A stretch of DNA of 64,000 nt. Source: Henricia sp. BOLD:AAB3569. Its lineage: Eukaryota > Echinodermata > Asteroidea > Spinulosida > Echinasteridae. Position numbers and translations under genes: made by a program. This document shows, piece by piece, positions 59,897 through 64,000 of the stretch. Below the pieces are notes generated by a model, which was not told the DNA's origin, searched no databases, and saw only the letters and a list, made by a program, of their open reading frames with translations. The first letter of the stretch is position 1, and each line of letters begins with the position of its first letter. Where the stretch lies: assembly GCA_037783545.1 (NCBI GenBank), contig JBBELK010000009.1:2542001-2606000 (forward strand). Reading direction: 5' to 3'.

Positions 59897-60265
59897 TTAA
59901 AGGTTCAGAGGGCGACATCACTTGAAAATGCTAACCTGATAATGTTTGTAACTCATTATGTTAAACCCAACCACAATAAATACTGACTTCAATATTTTAA
60001 GAGTTTTCACTGTCCAAACCTTTCAAGTGTGATTAATTGTAAGTGTGTACAGTAAGGAAGAAGCTGTGTGTTTTTTAAGATGTATAAATATTAGCAGCTG
60101 TTACAGTTAGGAATGTGTAACTTTCTGGGGGGTGGGGGGTTTTCCTGTTAAGTTAATGTTAAAATTGTCTTCCCAATAAATCCCATTTTATTGCACATGT
60201 TTCTTCCAGGAAACTGATATTACTATTTTCCCTTATTTTAGAAATGTAATTTACATAATGAACAT

Positions 60266-60409
60266 TTAAAGGCACAGGCTCGTCAGCAATGCGCGCGCGC
60301 CCAAATTCGTGCCACAAAATATGGAGCTCTATGCCTTTGCTATGGAGCTGCATATTTTGTGGCACGAATTTGGCGCGTGCGCATTGCTGACGAGCCTGTG
60401 CCTTTTTAA
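60266..60409. mobile_element. TTAA hairpin element T1, copy 5
   Basis: 144 bp with TTAA at both ends and long arms, and a CTATGCCTTTGCTATGGAG loop region. It lies about 2.3 kb after the REEP stop codon and may fall in its 3' UTR. Confidence 0.8.
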
Positions 60410-62392
60410 GGAAAGAATTGTTTTTATGAAATCAGAAAGGCGATGATCATATTAATGCGCAGTTTCCAGTGATTTTTGAATTTTAGCTTGTCCCAATTTG
60501 GGGAATAAATACAATTTTCCATGTTAAACATGATCTTGACATATTTTCCTTTAGAACTGGAAAAAAGTAATATTGTATTGTACAAACTTTGAAAAAATAT
60601 AACATAACTACACTGTACATGTAAGATTTGTAAAAGCATTCTTCAAGACATTTTGTGACTTTTTCAGCAAATGAAAATCTTAAAGAAGTAAAAGAAAAAA
60701 ATAATGATGATTTCAGATTTGCCTTTATAACACATTATAATTGTCTTTCATGTGGGGTGGTACATTGTTTTGTGACAAATAATTTTTAGAATTTTAATGG
60801 TTGTATTATAGTAATTAGTGTGTGAATGTTAAAATGATACTTAATCAAAAATAGTTAAAATAGAGTTTGGTAAAATTTGTAATTCTTGAACAGTTTCTTG
60901 TGTATAAATACCAGTATTGTAGCCGAGACCTTTCCAAGGCCTCTTAAATAAAATATTTACGTGATGGTAAAAGAATTTAGTTTTGCATATTTCAAGATTT
61001 TACCAGGGCTTGCAATCGGCATCTTAATAATTTTGTTTTCACCATAATCCTAAATCGCTTCTTGCCAGATCTTGGCACTTTTCATAATACATGATAGTAT
61101 TACTCACTTGACAGATGTATGCACATTTTGTAAAGGCGACTTGTATATTTTTTAAAAATTCTTTTGAGATCACAATGTATTTTGCACTCAACAAACTTGC
61201 ATCACTAGATTGCCTTAACTGTTCATGTAATTTAGTTACTGCAATATTTTGCTGCACTTCACATTTGGGTCTTTCAACGGTAAACGGGGCATTTTGGCAA
61301 CACAGACTATATTTTCCAGAAAATACCTTTGTCTGGTCTCAAAATAAAAGAAATAATTTTCAGTTGTTCTGAATCTTACTTAGGCCCAACAAGGGTTACA
61401 AATAGTGTGACAACATGCCTTTTTAAAAACCCTGTGTACAAATTTCCAATATACGCTCGTAACTGGGACGGCTTGAAATGTAACACAAGTGTCCGTTAAA
61501 AGGCTTGCATCAGTTTGGTCCCTTGAAGAGCGTTACTGTTAAATTTCAAATTGTTATCGAAAAACGACGGTCCCAGTGCTTACTTTTGTGATAAATTTTG
61601 CAAATGAAAAGATGGGTGATGTAATACAATGCCTCAGCATCAGAAACGAGGCAGCCAGTATCAATCTGAATCTCAACACATGCTAAAATCTACATGTGTA
61701 AAAAAAATTGACATGTGTAAACAAAAATTGACATGTGAACAGTTTCAACATGGGTACGGCCGGGTCAACCATGCACTGTTTTCACACTTGAGTTTACACA
61801 TAAGCAAAGTTGATTTGTTCATTTGGTGAAAATATATTTGATTAAATATCATAGTTGTAGTGGGGGGAGCAATAAAAAACACCTGTCATAGTTATAAATA
61901 TCTGTTTATTGTAATAAATAATTACCACTGTAAATGTAAATAGGTTTTAGTATCAGTGCCTTTTTGTCTGAGACATAGCCTACACATACGAGATGCACAT
62001 TACTGTAAATAAAACATCATAAAATTTTATAGAATTGCATTGTCTGCACGTCTGTATTTTGTTGGGTGGCACAGTATAATGCTACGATTACAGCAATTAG
62101 GCTTTTTGCGTGTATTATTTGCATAATGTAGGTGCAGTTTAGAAAGTCACATAGGTCCTACTACGTTATATGTTGGTTCGTGGTGCACATCACTGCCTAG
62201 CAGCCAACATTCTGGTTGCTTTATGCCGTTCTGTCCTACGGTGAACACGGTATTACCAGCAGAAATTTAGTCTGGTCAAGTGGATATTAAGTGTGCATGT
62301 GAAAAGAAGTACATGTACGTCAGTACATCAGATGCTTTTCATATGTAACTGCGCTAATTAACCCTATAGTGCAGTCAAGCACATATGTAGAT

Positions 62393-62686
62393 ATGCACCT
62401 ATCAATTGTTCCCCCCCCCCCCGCCCCCACTCCCGCCCCCCCCCCCCCAAACCACCACCCCCCGCCGCCCCACCCCCGCTGCCCCACCCCCTAGGTAGGG
62501 GGTTTGTCACATTTTTCGTGGGGATTTTGACCCATTGAAATACAAATTTCTGTGCATTTGTATACAAAACGCGCATGTTTTGCACCTGGGGGTGGGGATT
62601 TTTGTCACGCAAAAAGTAACAATCCCCACCCCTTAGGTAGGGCAGCCCGAGGAGGGGGAGCGGGGCGACAATTGATAGGTGCATTA
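62393..62686. mobile_element. TIR element with C-rich core
   Basis: Ends ATGCACCTATCAATTGT and inverse. The interior begins with a ~90-bp almost pure C tract (62410-62500) and also has TAGGTAGGGG twice in inverted sense (62502 and 62632). Confidence 0.7.
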
Positions 62687-63191
62687 TGCCTTGGGATTTG
62701 GGAAGTGGACAAAAAAGTGAAAATGGAGTTTATAAAATAAAATAAAACAACCCAACAACGCCCGACACATGCACAAGAACCTTGTGGAATAGAAATGGCA
62801 CCACATTAAGAAATAGAACGAATAAGGTGTAAAAAGCCCTCAAAACACAGATAAAACTGCCATTATTGTTTTGCATATGCATTTGCATATAATTAATCAC
62901 CAACAATTAATTGCCATAATTTTATAAATTGTAGTTAGACAGGTCTCAAAAATTTGTTTTCATTGAAGACCAATCATTTATCACTCTGAACATTGATGAC
63001 ATTAATCTTTGTAGATTTTCTGTGCCATCTGTAACAGGTTGCATTAGGAAAGTGCATTAAACATTCTGTTAATGTTATGTAGTAAATAGGACACAAACTT
63101 TGTTTGAAGCTGTAAAATACCACATGATTTTGCTGGCATATGGTATGTTTTCACAGCCAATATATTGACCCCTTTCGAACACGTGCGAATA

Positions 63192-63391
63192 TGCCATTTT
63201 GGGAGTCAAATAATGCTGAGTCATTGTGGAAGCAATGTGCGTGCGCGTTGTGTGTGTCTCTGGTGAGCGCAACGCGGTTTAGTTCACCAATGGGAGCCTC
63301 ATCATAGCGCGTTACGCGCGCTATGGACACACACAACGCGCACGCACATCGCTTCCACAACGACGCGGCATTGTTTTAATCCCAAAATGAC
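63192..63391. mobile_element. Foldback element with ~70-bp arms
   Basis: Arms run from CATTTTGGGA inward through GTGGAAGCAATGTGCGTGCG to ACACACACAACGCG. The ~50-bp centre contains GCGCGTTACGCGCGC. Confidence 0.72.
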
Positions 63392-63635
63392 GTCATTGGC
63401 ACGAGCTCAATACACAAAAAATATGATGTACACTGTGACATTCAAACGAGTCTAATTTGGGCCACCAGTTTGTGTACACGCCTTAGCAACAAAAAAAAGA
63501 CATTGTAGCCAAAAATTATAATGTTTTAGGCACTATCCTAATGATTCCCATTCCTCATATTGCACGATATTCCCCACCTCCCCTTTTTCATTCAGATTTT
63601 CGTGGGTGTGATGAGTGCGGTGGATTGTGTTCATG

Positions 63636-63646
63636 TATATAAATAG
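63636..63646 (+). promoter_or_regulatory. TATA-box candidate
   Basis: TATATAAATAG is a strong match to the animal TATA consensus. A palindromic CRE, TGACGTCA, lies at 63388-63395. The sequence after it is unlike the flanking repeats, but no gene is recognised in the remaining 350 bp. Confidence 0.35.
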
Positions 63647-64000
63647 GGGAAGTATAGGGGAGTTCCAGGCCGGGTATAGCTGTATAGTTCTAGTTGTGCA
63701 TGGTTTTCCACACAAACAAGTGAAAAATACCTGTCCGAACTCGTGAGGTAAAAATCATCAAGAAAACATTATAAAGGGAGTGACCAAAGCTAATGTTATC
63801 GCCTTCGAAGCCTCTGTTATGTTGTCCTATCAGTTAACGACCTTTCCGTAAGCCTTAGGAACGTATACGTACGTGTTCACAGTTCATTTGTAAAACAAAA
63901 TGGTATCACACCTGCCGAAACAGCACTAGGGGCCTATATCTACCTGGTGCATGGCGGCCTTCCTCGTGGATCAACTTGTTACAATAATATTGATACAATT

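Larger units (their letters stand above)
57963..64000. other. Downstream of REEP: 3' UTR and intergenic
   Basis: The REEP 3' UTR must begin here, but its end is unclear. AATAAA hexamers occur at 59975-59980, 60175-60180 and 60947-60952. Foldback elements are listed separately. The stretch 60410-62390 holds AT-rich unique sequence with no feature I can name. Confidence 0.5.

Noticed and set aside
62364..62684. Glycine-rich protein ORF (minus)
   Set aside because: It arises from the C-rich tract and has no family match or start context.

Overview
This window is animal genomic DNA. It is AT-rich, intron-rich, dense in short palindromic and tRNA-derived repeats, and has no operons or compact ORFs. 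The two recognisable genes, the repeat style and the frequent TACATGTA / TAGGCCTA / ACCGGT words suggest a marine invertebrate deuterostome. An echinoderm is my best guess, and the exact taxon is inference.

Two protein genes are supported. On the minus strand, 26503-26673 is the first coding exon of a KDM3/JMJD1-family histone H3K9 demethylase, closest in wording to JMJD1C. The rest of that gene would lie at lower coordinates, and no second exon is visible, so 1-26502 reads as a first intron longer than 26 kb filled with repeats. On the plus strand, 35760-57962 is a complete nine-exon REEP1-4 type gene (TB2/DP1/HVA22 family, ER membrane shaping). It encodes a predicted 385 residues, every exon-exon phase fits, and one intron (the fifth) uses a GC-AG donor. 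The two start codons are head to head about 9.1 kb apart. In human each REEP1-4 gene sits beside a KDM3/HR-family gene, so this looks like the single ancestral pair.

Layout: 1-26.5 kb, KDM3 intron 1 with foldback elements (MITE-like) and SINEs. 26.5-26.7 kb, KDM3 exon 1 and leader. 26.7-35.7 kb, divergent intergenic region with a tRNA-like inverted pair, a nested GC-rich transposon cluster at 28.4-30.1 kb and a ~40-bp minisatellite at 33.8-34.7 kb. 35.76-57.96 kb, the REEP gene with repeat-loaded introns. 57.96-64 kb, downstream sequence with more foldback elements and one TATA-type promoter candidate near 63.64 kb.

The most informative non-coding material is a set of non-autonomous DNA elements. 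Three families share TTAA target sites and AGG termini, one family carries an intrinsic G/C homopolymer tract, and others have 3- or 4-bp target duplications. No transposase, reverse transcriptase, rRNA gene, functional tRNA gene or CRISPR array was found.
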